DNA of 64,000 bases from UBA2040 sp041674745. GTDB taxonomy: Bacteria; Bacteroidota; Bacteroidia; Flavobacteriales_D; Crocinitomicaceae. Below, one piece after another: positions 1-7,873 of this stretch. A program made the position numbers and the translations under genes. The number at the start of each line of letters is the position of its first letter. Position 1 is the first letter of the stretch. The stretch spans positions 1 to 64,000 of the forward strand of contig JBAYVD010000016.1 in assembly GCA_041674745.1 (NCBI GenBank). Reading direction: 5' to 3'. Below the pieces are notes generated by a model that worked only from the letters and a program-made list of their open reading frames with translations, did not search any database and was not told where the DNA came from.

Positions 1-172
1 CTTTAATCTTCTAAAATCGTAGTGATTCCTTTTTATGAAATGCCTTCAAAGTGCATGGCTTTGTGCAACGGAAACCGCACAATTCGATATAACAACTCGC
101 TATGCGCCACAAATGTGCAACATTGCAAATCTTTTACCAGTAAATATAGTAATTTCACGTTACACAAATCAG

Positions 173-436
173 ATGCATAAAATCTTGATAAAATATCGGT
201 TTCAAAACTTTCCCTACATCGTAGCGGACGGGAAAGGAGTGTTTTATCAATTGCCGCACAAAGATAAACTGTACACAAAAAAGTTCAGACAATTGAAAAC
301 AGTGCTCAACAATGGCGTGACGGAAGGCTATCGGATCAACCGAAAATTTGTGTCCCTGCATCAGTTGAGAAAGTTAGCCTATGTTTCGAGCGAAGTAATC
401 GATGTGCAAAATTTAGATTATACGCTTCCGTTCTGA
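173..436 (+). CDS. small basic protein of unknown function (87 aa)
   Basis: I do not recognise a characterised family. The 87-residue product is basic and aromatic-rich, with a beta-like first half (short motifs FPYIVADGKGVFYQLP) and a second half containing GYRINRKFVSLHQLR, which loosely resembles the small DNA-binding modules of homing-endonuclease and element-borne proteins. I chose the ATG at 173; the frame is open from 35, but the first 46 residues before this Met have odd composition. It lies about 300 bp upstream of three tandem ssb genes on the same strand, a setting common in mobile or accessory DNA. That it is a nucleic-acid-associated accessory protein is only an inference. Confidence 0.5.
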   Translation: MHKILIKYRFQNFPYIVADGKGVFYQLPHKDKLYTKKFRQLKTVLNNGVTEGYRINRKFVSLHQLRKLAYVSSEVIDVQNLDYTLPF

Positions 437-742
437 ATTCGATTGACACGTATTTCCCTTCCTATTCTTTCAATCTCCTTTCGTCAAATTTGCCAAAATC
501 AAATGATTTGGAAAAATTCCTATTGTTTTTTTCGTTGTTTTTAATTTGATTTAATTATCTCAAAATCAAATATAAAAATAGATTTAACCACTTACAAACG
601 ACTATTAGTCGACAACAAACGATTAATAACCGTTTCGAGTTTTGCAGCCATCCAATCTTTGCCATGTCGAAAGTCAGACAAGTGAATGCTGACCGGCAGT
701 TTAACAATTCAATTTTTATCAAACTTTTTAAAAACACACAAC
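437..742. other. AT-rich intergenic region before the ssb genes
   Basis: About 300 bp with no convincing gene. It is AT-rich in its first half. It contains a 13-bp inverted repeat CGACT-ATT-AGTCG at 599-611 that could be an operator. I found no exact TAnnTTTG promoter box, so the promoter of the ssb cluster is undefined. Confidence 0.4.
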
Positions 743-1123
743 ATGAACACATTAAGAAACAAAGTTAGTTTGATCGGACGTCTAGGGCAAGAGCCGACAT
801 TGCAAACCGTAGGTAACAACTACCAATTGGCAAAGTTTTCACTCGCAACCAGCGAAAACTACAAAGACAAAACAGGCAAATGGGTCGATAACACCCAATG
901 GCACAACATCGTCGTATGGGGAAAAACAGCCGAACGATTAGCTAAACTGGCAACGAAAGGACAAGAAATTATGCTCGAAGGACGCATCGTCAATCGATCG
1001 TATGAAAAAGAAGGCGAGAAACGCTACACAACGGATATCGAAATGACTGATTTCTTGTTGTTGTCCTCCCGCAATACGGAAAAGATCGAAGTAAGCACCA
1101 CGGAAACAAACGCTAAAAAATAA
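743..1123 (+). CDS. ssb: single-stranded DNA-binding protein, copy 1
   Basis: A 126-residue OB-fold protein that binds and protects single-stranded DNA in replication, repair or recombination. The SSB signature is clear: NKVSLIGRLGQEP at the N terminus, then FSLATSENYKD, the aromatic strand WHNIVVWGKTAE and the strand IMLEGRIVNRSY. The ATG at 743 is chosen because it begins the OB fold directly; the frame extends upstream without homology. The C terminus ends in TNAKK and lacks the acidic DDDIPF-type tip that housekeeping SSBs use to recruit partners. This suggests an accessory copy rather than the replisome SSB. It is the first of three tandem paralogues, with the next ATG only 3 nt after its stop. 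Confidence 0.9.
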   Translation: MNTLRNKVSLIGRLGQEPTLQTVGNNYQLAKFSLATSENYKDKTGKWVDNTQWHNIVVWGKTAERLAKLATKGQEIMLEGRIVNRSYEKEGEKRYTTDIEMTDFLLLSSRNTEKIEVSTTETNAKK

Positions 1124-1126
1124 GTC

Positions 1127-1441
1127 ATGAATCACGTTAATTTAATTGGAAAATTGTGTTCCGCCCCCAAATTTAGGATAGCGGAAGACGGACGAAAAAT
1201 CGCTAGCTTCACGATGTCTACTCATGAAGTGTACCTGAACGAAAAAGGCGATCCGCAAAAAATCAATCACTGGCATCGTTTAACCGCTTGGGGCAATGAT
1301 TTGAAAGCCTTGGAAGAACTCGGAGAGCGGGGACGACAAATGGCGGTAGAAGGCAAGTTATCCACTCGATTCTACAAAGACAAATCTGGCCAACGGATTT
1401 CCTCTTCTGAAGTGTTGGTCAATTCATTAAGTTTCATTTAA
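1127..1441 (+). CDS. ssb: single-stranded DNA-binding protein, copy 2
   Basis: A 104-residue SSB-family OB-fold protein. It starts MNHVNLIGKLCSAPKF and carries the conserved core HWHRLTAWGNDLKAL and MAVEGKLSTRFYKD. It is little more than the bare OB fold and ends in a hydrophobic LSFI, so it has neither the flexible linker nor the acidic tip of a full SSB. The start is 3 nt after the stop of copy 1, indicating translational coupling. It differs considerably from its neighbours, so the array is old or assembled from different sources rather than a recent duplication. Confidence 0.88.
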   Translation: MNHVNLIGKLCSAPKFRIAEDGRKIASFTMSTHEVYLNEKGDPQKINHWHRLTAWGNDLKALEELGERGRQMAVEGKLSTRFYKDKSGQRISSSEVLVNSLSFI

Positions 1442-1452
1442 AAATCCAAATC

Positions 1453-1776
1453 ATGAGAAACAACGTATTACTAGTCGGTAACATGGGAACCGATGCAAAA
1501 ATCACTCAATTTCAAAGCGGTGCCAAGGTGGCTCGTTTTACCTTCGCCACCGACAAAGGGTTCAAAACCGAAGACGGAAAAGTGAAAAAAGAAGTAGAAT
1601 GGCACAAATTGTTCGCTTGGGGCAACATGGCCGAAATGATCGAAAGCTACGGCCGAAAAGGCAAAGCGCTCACGATTCAAGGTCGTTTGGTGAACCGAAC
1701 ATATTTGGCACCAAGCGGTCAACCGAGAAAAGTGACAGAAATTGAAGTGCAAAATATCGTCAACATGCACGATTGA
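1453..1776 (+). CDS. ssb: single-stranded DNA-binding protein, copy 3
   Basis: A 107-residue SSB OB fold: MRNNVLLVGNMGTDAK, FTFATDKGF, the core WHKLFAWGNMAEMIESYG and LTIQGRLVNRTYL. It ends right after the last OB strand (IVNMHD) and has no acidic C-terminal tip. It starts 11 nt after copy 2 and is followed by a terminator at 1849-1882, so the three ssb genes form one transcription unit. Its cellular role is unknown. The genome should encode a conventional, longer SSB elsewhere (inference). Confidence 0.9.
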   Translation: MRNNVLLVGNMGTDAKITQFQSGAKVARFTFATDKGFKTEDGKVKKEVEWHKLFAWGNMAEMIESYGRKGKALTIQGRLVNRTYLAPSGQPRKVTEIEVQNIVNMHD

Positions 1777-1848
1777 GAAATACTACCTACACTTTTTCAA
1801 TTTTCCTGAGTTCGATATGCAGGGGAGAACGAAGAAGTGCTACTACAA

Positions 1849-1882
1849 AAAATGGTCGTCCGATTGGGCGACCATTTTTTTC
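1849..1882 (+). terminator. rho-independent terminator after the ssb cluster
   Basis: Stem AAATGGTCG / CGACCATTT with an intervening loop, followed by a run of T. It ends the three-ssb transcript. Confidence 0.8.
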
Positions 1883-1942
1883 TATTAACTAATCGGTGCG
1901 TGACTCGGAATCAAGTCTGTAGCCCACAATCTTAAAAATGCG

Positions 1943-1950
1943 TACTTTTG
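1943..1950 (+). promoter_or_regulatory. TAnnTTTG promoter box of the DEAD-box helicase
   Basis: TACTTTTG matches the Bacteroidota -7 consensus exactly. No good -33 TTG is visible at the usual distance. The ATG at 1957 begins only 6 nt after the box, so transcription would start at or within a few bases of the start codon, giving a leaderless or nearly leaderless mRNA. Confidence 0.5.
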
Positions 1951-1956
1951 CATCCA

Positions 1957-3195
1957 ATGAAATTTACAGAACTCAATTTATCCAACGAGATATTAGAAGC
2001 TTTAGACCACATGGGCTTCACAGACGCAACACCCATTCAGGCTCAAGCCATTCCTTTGATATTAGAAAACCGTGATTTGATCGCCTGCGCGCAAACGGGT
2101 ACAGGAAAAACGGCCGCCTTCATTTTACCCATTTTGAATAAAATGGTGGGCAAAATGGACAGCCATATAGATACGCTTATCATTGTGCCAACACGTGAAT
2201 TGGCTTTGCAAATTGAACATGAAATTCAGGGACTTTCGTATTTCGTATCCGTGGGTTCCATGGCAATTTACGGTGGTGGCGACGGTGCCAATTTCAACGA
2301 GCAAAAAGATGCTTTGGTGAATGGACGAGATGTAATTGTAGCCACACCGGGAAAATTGATTTCGCATTTGAACTTGGGTTATGTGAATTTCAAACACGTG
2401 AAGCACCTAATTTTGGATGAAGCGGACAAAATGCTCGACATGGGATTCAGTGATGATTTGACGAAAATCATGTCTTTTTTGCCAAAAAAACGGCAGAATT
2501 TGATGTTTTCAGCCACCATGGCACCAAAAATCAAAGTTTTGGCCAACAAGATTTTGCACAATCCAGAAGAAATCGTTTTGAGTTTGTCTAAACCAGCGGA
2601 AGGCATCACACAAGGTGTTCATTTGGCGTTTGATGAGCAAAAAGATCCTTTATTGAAATACGTGATCGAGCAACGTAAAAACTACGATAGTATTATCATA
2701 TTCACTTCGGCAAAGGAAAAAGTGGCGCAAATTGCGCGCTACTTGTCTAGAAACGGAATCAAAGCCAAAGGAATTTCTTCCAATCTCAATCAAGAAGAGC
2801 GAGAAGATGTATTGTTAGGTTTTCGTTCCAAACGAACGCGTGTTTTGGTGGCAACCGACGTAATGTCGCGCGGAATTGATATCAAGGAAATCAACATGGT
2901 CATCAATTACGATGCGCCACGGGATGCCGAAGATTACGTGCACCGCGTTGGTCGTACTGCCAGAGCCAATACCAAAGGCGAAGCAATTACCTTCATCAAT
3001 CCAAAAGACATGCACAAATTGTCGAAAATTGAACGATTGATTGAAAAGCAAATCGAAAAATACGCTATGCCAGAAGAATTGGGCGCGGCACCTGAATGGT
3101 CAGAATCCTCCGGGAAAAACGATCGAGGCGGTAAACCCAATTTCAACAAGAATAAGCGGAAAGGACCTTTTCGTCCGAGAAACAATAATGCATAA
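1957..3195 (+). CDS. DEAD/DEAH-box ATP-dependent RNA helicase (RhlE-like)
   Basis: A 412-residue cytoplasmic RNA helicase that unwinds RNA duplexes with ATP, probably in ribosome assembly or RNA turnover. All motifs are present in order: Q motif (ATPIQAQAIP), Walker A AQTGTGKT, PTRELA, TPGKL, LDEADKMLDMGF, SAT, VATDVMSRGIDI and HRVGRTAR. The tail after about residue 370 is rich in Lys, Arg, Asn and Gly (KNKRKGPFRPRNNN), typical of RNA-tethering tails. I use ATG 1957 rather than TTG 1948, which lies inside the promoter box. Terminated by the hairpin at 3199-3230. Which paralogue it is (RhlE versus another DEAD protein) cannot be settled from motifs alone. Confidence 0.93.
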   Translation: MKFTELNLSNEILEALDHMGFTDATPIQAQAIPLILENRDLIACAQTGTGKTAAFILPILNKMVGKMDSHIDTLIIVPTRELALQIEHEIQGLSYFVSVGSMAIYGGGDGANFNEQKDALVNGRDVIVATPGKLISHLNLGYVNFKHVKHLILDEADKMLDMGFSDDLTKIMSFLPKKRQNLMFSATMAPKIKVLANKILHNPEEIVLSLSKPAEGITQGVHLAFDEQKDPLLKYVIEQRKNYDSIIIFTSAKEKVAQIARYLSRNGIKAKGISSNLNQEEREDVLLGFRSKRTRVLVATDVMSRGIDIKEINMVINYDAPRDAEDYVHRVGRTARANTKGEAITFINPKDMHKLSKIERLIEKQIEKYAMPEELGAAPEWSESSGKNDRGGKPNFNKNKRKGPFRPRNNNA

Positions 3196-3198
3196 AAA

Positions 3199-3230
3199 AA
3201 ACTCCTTTCGTTTGAAAGGAGTTTTTTTTT
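3199..3230. terminator. bidirectional terminator between convergent genes
   Basis: AACTCCTTTC / GAAAGGAGTT stem with a 4-nt loop, flanked by A-run and T-run, so it can serve both the helicase (plus) and the broken secreted-protein gene (minus). Confidence 0.85.
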
Positions 3231-3240
3231 GGTCTAAATC

Positions 3241-4827
3241 TTAGTAAGAAATTGTTTCCAATCTCAAATCAATTTTTTTCTGTTTTTTGTCGTATTCACC
3301 AACTGAAATGTAACCTGGTTTTGCTGGTTGTACCCAATAGTAATTCGATTCAAAGTTCAAAGGTGTTCTACTGGTTTCAATTTTACTTTGTTTAATGCTG
3401 ATCACACCAATCATTTTATCTGATTTTTTCGCCCCTTTTTCTTCCTTGCGGTTGGCATCTACGTACACCACATCGTGGTGATCGTTTTCGTAATCGGAAG
3501 AAGTAAAATAGTAATCAAAATGACCTTCTGCTTACAACATGTAGCCCAATACCATTGAACTAACCAATCCGTAACCTTCAGGAAGCAGAACGGAAGTCTT
3601 TTTCTTTTGTACAATATCGTAATTGGTTAATTTTCGTGATTTGTCCAATTCGATAACCACCATGTTTCCAATTCTAATTTCAAAAGTACTAGCATTTGAG
3701 CTACCACCTAATGCGGCAGAAGCCACTTTGCCGATAACTGCACCAGCACTGATTTGTTTGATGAATTGCTCACCGATGATGATGATGTTTCCGTCTTTTG
3801 TCAAAATTACATCGTGGAAGAAAATGTAGAATGGACGTTTGTCATCTTTCACGTCTTCTTCGTCCAAATTGGCTTGTTTGAATTTGTCAAAATCACCTTT
3901 CCATTTGTAGGTATTCAAGCTCATTTGTTTTCCATCCATGCTGAATTGTTGGATGTAAAGTCCTTGACTTCTATCTTTCAAAATATCATCTTTTGGTTTG
4001 TAAAATTCTCCAATGATAGATATCGATTGTGATTCTGGAGAAATAAATGACTTCATCATGGATTTACGTCCTTTTGCATCGGAACCCATTTCGATTTCTT
4101 GAATTATCTCACCTGTTTTTGTGTCAATCAACACACCAAACACATCAAATGATTTGGTCAACATGGAAGATTTTCGGGTAATCATTCCAACAGTGATTTC
4201 TTCGTTTACATCAGAAATATCCATTGTTTCCAACATTTTTGAGTCTTCAGGAGATTCAACCGTCCATTCTTTTTTGGCATTGTTGTTCAGTTTCAACAAT
4301 TCATAACCCATTTTTTTGTTTTTCGAAAAAGTGGAACGCATGAATCCTTGGTCACCAACGGTGTAAATGAAATTTGTATTGGCATTTCCGGCAATGGCTT
4401 GTTGAACGCGCATTAAATCATAACGGCTGATATCATCTGCAGGAACAATGTAACTACCTTGTTTTTCACCATCCGTATTGTACGTGATGTATTCGTATCC
4501 TGTTTTTTTATCGTAAAAATGGAAAAGAAATACGGAACCGTTGTAGGCCATTTCCACCAATATTGTACTTTTCGGACGAGTGATTTCAAATGATTTTACC
4601 GGATTGTAGTTGTCATCAAACGTTTGAACTTCATACGCTGAATTTTTTTTGTCTACTTTTTCTTTGAAGAAGAATACGTAGTATCCGACGATTTTTTTGT
4701 CTTTTCGGATTTCACCAGCTGATTTTTTACTTCTCAATCCCAAGACATTGTCAATGGTTGCGTTTTGGGCATTAACTCCGCTGACGATGAAGGCCAAAAG
4801 GAATAGTGTAATTTTTATTTTTCTCAT
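3241..4827 (-). pseudogene. secreted protein of unknown function, interrupted by one in-frame TAA
   Basis: Read on the minus strand, an N-terminal part of 431 residues (3532-4827) ends ...GYML at a TAA at 3532-3534, and the same frame continues without a shift for 96 more codons to a second stop at 3241. The continuation (AEGHFDYYFTSSDYEND..., ending LRLETISY) looks like normal coding sequence, so a single base change such as CAA to TAA probably created the stop. A signal peptide (MRKIKITLFLLAFIVSGVNAQ) directs export; the rest is beta-rich with repeated Lys/Asp turns. I do not recognise the family. It overlaps the M48 protease gene by 4 nt (ATGA) and is last in the cysQ operon. A sequencing error or a truncated functional protein are alternatives. 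Confidence 0.65.
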
Positions 4828-6290
4828 TTTTTAGGTTTTACAAAATTTAAACGTTTAACATTTCTCCAATAATTGTCTAATTCCTCATAGACACTTTGGT
4901 AGGCTCCTATTCGAATCGTATCGTACCATTTTTTATACAATATTTCGCAGTTTTTAAAATTTTCATCACGCGTGTAGAGAATCATTTGGGCAATAGCCCA
5001 TTCTTCGGTGGTGTGAGAAACAGATGTCAATGTTTTTCTATACGCCTCAGCAATTTCATCGCATTCAGTTGGTTTTAACTGAGATAAAAAATACGTCAAT
5101 CGATCAAAATCCTCTTTCTGTTGAGGATCTTGCAATCGAACATATTTGCCACCAACATGGCGTTCCTTGAAATAAGAAAGCGCTTGATACAAGCACATCA
5201 AGGTTAAATTGAATTGCTCTTTGCTCTCAAAATAGTTTTCGTATTTCAGACAGAAATAAATGGCGGTAGAAAAGTCTTTTTGTTGATTCGCTGCAAAAAT
5301 GGCGGAATCCAGCAGTTGTGTCTTGATTTTATCAAAACTGGGCGGGAAAACAATAATCGCCGGTGGATCGGGTGGATTCAAGTGATTGTCGTCCAGTAAT
5401 TTGATGATTCTTTCTTCCCCATAGGGATGAGAGCGCAGGTAAGGTTCGTACTTGTTGTCTTTTTTCACCACACCCAAACTGCCGTGTCGCTTGTAGTTGG
5501 CCAATACCGTTTCAATTTTCTTTTGTACAGAAATCGGGGAGGAAGAGAAATCCAAAGGTACGCTGATGCATTCATCGTGCTCGTACAAAATGATGAATTC
5601 ATACATGGCGTTGTTTGCGTCAAATCCAGCATTTTTAATGTACACAAATCCCAAGGAATCGGCACTCATTTCGTTTTTACGCGAAAGTTCTTTTGATTCA
5701 AATAGACGAGGCGAAAGAATTTCATTTAGTGCACTCACGTGACCATAATCTCTTCTTCGAGCTGCTTTTACTTTTTCTAATAAAACGGGATCAGTTTTTA
5801 CCAAGGCACTATTGATGATGGCTTGGTTACTATGCTCCAAGGTAATGTGTGCAATTTCATGCCCAATAACGATGGCAATTTCATCGTCATTTTTTAGTTC
5901 CATCAGCAAACCAATGTGTAGGAAAACGAGATTGGTGCCGAATGTATAAGCATTGTAATCAACCTCTTTGGTAATGACAACCTGGGTATTTGACGGAATG
6001 GATGGGTTGGCTTGTTTTACTTTTTCCAACAAGCCATAAACATAGTCGTATAAATCTCCTTCGGTGATAACGTATTCTGGCGTGAGTAGTTTTAATTGAT
6101 ATTTGATTTTTTCTTCGTGCGATCGGATAATCAGGTCCCGCTGTTGTTTGGTAAAATTTGTCAAATCAGGAAGATCGCTTTTCGCTTCTTTGATTTGGGT
6201 CCGAATCATTTCCAAACGCGGATTGAAATCCCCAGCGTTGCACTGAAAAAAAGCAGAAAGAAAGAATAAAAACAAGAATTGTGGCTTCAC
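4824..6290 (-). CDS. M48-family zinc metalloprotease, exported
   Basis: A peptidase with the zinc site HEIAH (about residues 144-148 from the start used here) and a downstream Glu in SRKNEMSADSLGF, as in the M48 BepA/LoiP/Oma1 group that acts on outer-membrane or periplasmic proteins. The C-terminal half is helical and may hold TPR-like helices. I prefer the GTG at 6290: it puts the hydrophobic segment KPQFLFLFFLSAFFQC at the very N terminus as a signal peptide, and TATCTTTG (a -7 box) lies 19 nt upstream. The alternative is ATG 6413, which overlaps the preceding gene's stop as TGATG but adds 41 basic, non-conserved-looking residues before the signal sequence. Co-transcription with the Wzi-like barrels suggests envelope quality control (inference). 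Confidence 0.85.
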   Translation of the reverse strand: MKPQFLFLFFLSAFFQCNAGDFNPRLEMIRTQIKEAKSDLPDLTNFTKQQRDLIIRSHEEKIKYQLKLLTPEYVITEGDLYDYVYGLLEKVKQANPSIPSNTQVVITKEVDYNAYTFGTNLVFLHIGLLMELKNDDEIAIVIGHEIAHITLEHSNQAIINSALVKTDPVLLEKVKAARRRDYGHVSALNEILSPRLFESKELSRKNEMSADSLGFVYIKNAGFDANNAMYEFIILYEHDECISVPLDFSSSPISVQKKIETVLANYKRHGSLGVVKKDNKYEPYLRSHPYGEERIIKLLDDNHLNPPDPPAIIVFPPSFDKIKTQLLDSAIFAANQQKDFSTAIYFCLKYENYFESKEQFNLTLMCLYQALSYFKERHVGGKYVRLQDPQQKEDFDRLTYFLSQLKPTECDEIAEAYRKTLTSVSHTTEEWAIAQMILYTRDENFKNCEILYKKWYDTIRIGAYQSVYEELDNYWRNVKRLNFVKPKK

Positions 6291-6308
6291 GTTTTGTATT
6301 AGATGGCT

Positions 6309-6316
6309 CAAAGATA
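6309..6316 (-). promoter_or_regulatory. internal TAnnTTTG promoter box before the M48 protease
   Basis: On the minus strand this reads TATCTTTG, an exact consensus box, with TTA 19 bp further upstream as a weak -33 element. It would start transcription about 15 nt before the GTG at 6290, giving the protease and its downstream gene their own promoter inside the operon. Confidence 0.4.
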
Positions 6317-6412
6317 GAAGATATTTTTTAAAATTTAATTTTCTAATTTTTTGAAGAGCTACAATCGTGCCAAATTGGTTCTGGAAACGTTTTAATCTTA
6401 TTAAAATGACCA

Positions 6413-7873
6413 TCAATAATTGCGGTAATCATTCCACAAGCGAGAACGTATGCCGACTAAAAACTGACCTTGTGGCTCGCTTAAAATGGTGTTGTAGCGA
6501 TAATGAACTTCGGCAAAAGCTTGAAGTTTGTAGAGAGAAACGACGTCATACGCTACACGTAAATAAGCGTGAAAAGCATTGTTGCCAATTCCTTGACCAA
6601 TGGTGTGACCATAATCATTCAACGGTCGATTGATATACGGTACTGTAACGTCTCCGCCGTAATTCAGGGTATCGTTGTAGCCTTTCAGCAAATAGGAAAC
6701 AAACAATTCGCCGGTCCATTTCTTTTGTTGCCACTTGGTTTCAAACAATATTTCGGCAAAATTGGCGCCGTAAGGATGTGCCAAAGGCAAGTTTTGGTTG
6801 GTATAACTTTGGGCGACACTCAAATGAGCATAGGTGTAAGGCCGAACAATATTCATTTCACCACGGAAAAAGAATTGATTGTTTTGAATTTGTCGATAGG
6901 TTTTCAACCCCATTTGCACGGCGTACTTATTTGCCCACCATTTTGTTCTTCCTTTGATATCCGCCAAATTGAATTCATCCATCATCAATTGTCCATAAAA
7001 AGTGAGCCGTCGAATTTTAATTTTAGCATCAATACCCAAAAGAACATTGTCGGAGGATCCCAAAGCATATTCCTGTGGACGATAAAAAATCATGGGATTG
7101 ATATACTCGGCCTCAAATCCGCGGTTGAGCAGCGTGTCTTTCGGTTGGAAAACGACCGATTCAAAAATTCCAATTTGCAACCATCTTGTTGCATTCCAAC
7201 TGATGTAATGCGACGAGGCGTATTTGTTGATACGCTGATTGAGCGCATTTTTTTCCTGTAGGAATTGATACAGCATCAAATACTCGATGCGCCAAAAATT
7301 GAGCCGTGCCAAACCAAAGCCCATAGGTTTCCCATAATCACTCAAAAACAGGGATCGACTTCCTTCTCCAATGAATTGATTGTCCCAGCCACCTTGCAAA
7401 TTGATGAATTGATTCGGCGAATAAGAAATTCTTCCGCGAAGATCAATTTTTTGATTCAAGGAAGAATCAATTGGATAGCGAAAGGTCGTTTTCGATTGGA
7501 AAAAATCGGTGGCTTTTTCGATTCCGTGCAAATAGGAGAATCGGGCATAAAATTTCCGACCAAAGGTTCCTTCGGCGCTGGCTCCAGCCATGGCTCGATA
7601 TTGAATCGTGTTACTTACCCGAAGCCCAAAATCAGCAATAGGCAGTACATTGATTTTTTTATTGGATTTGGCGACAACAATTTCCATAACCATGTTGGTG
7701 TCGGACGGCAAAGTATTGGCTACAATGCGCGGATAAATACTGCTATGGAAACGAGTGTTTGAACGAAACCCGGGTGTGTTTTGCGGAATGTCATTCAACA
7801 ACCAATCTAATTTAGATTGCGCAGTTGCAGGGAGCAAAGCGAGTAGGAAAAGATATGTTACGAATAAGCGCAT
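6413..7873 (-). CDS. Wzi-like outer-membrane beta-barrel protein, copy 2
   Basis: A 486-residue protein with signal peptide (MRLFVTYLFLLALLPATAQ) followed by alternating strands rich in Tyr, Phe and Arg typical of an outer-membrane barrel. The segment FIGEGSRSLFLSDYG followed by an aromatic strand, and LAHPYGANFAEI near residue 380, match the capsule-assembly Wzi-like family of Bacteroidota. Wzi proteins bind surface polysaccharide; whether this one does is inference. It shares both signature segments with the adjacent upstream gene, so the two are tandem paralogues. The ATG overlaps that gene's stop by one base (TGATG), implying coupled translation. Confidence 0.72.
   Translation of the reverse strand: MRLFVTYLFLLALLPATAQSKLDWLLNDIPQNTPGFRSNTRFHSSIYPRIVANTLPSDTNMVMEIVVAKSNKKINVLPIADFGLRVSNTIQYRAMAGASAEGTFGRKFYARFSYLHGIEKATDFFQSKTTFRYPIDSSLNQKIDLRGRISYSPNQFINLQGGWDNQFIGEGSRSLFLSDYGKPMGFGLARLNFWRIEYLMLYQFLQEKNALNQRINKYASSHYISWNATRWLQIGIFESVVFQPKDTLLNRGFEAEYINPMIFYRPQEYALGSSDNVLLGIDAKIKIRRLTFYGQLMMDEFNLADIKGRTKWWANKYAVQMGLKTYRQIQNNQFFFRGEMNIVRPYTYAHLSVAQSYTNQNLPLAHPYGANFAEILFETKWQQKKWTGELFVSYLLKGYNDTLNYGGDVTVPYINRPLNDYGHTIGQGIGNNAFHAYLRVAYDVVSLYKLQAFAEVHYRYNTILSEPQGQFLVGIRSRLWNDYRNY

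Noticed and set aside
1..1776. Prophage or integrative element at the left edge
   Set aside because: Tandem ssb genes and a small unknown protein hint at it, but no integrase, recombinase, attachment repeat or structural gene is visible in the window.
6569..7762. Long plus-strand open frames (230 and 165 codons) opposite the Wzi-like gene
   Set aside because: Antisense to a well-supported coding region with signal peptide and family motifs; the plus-strand translations have no recognisable domain.
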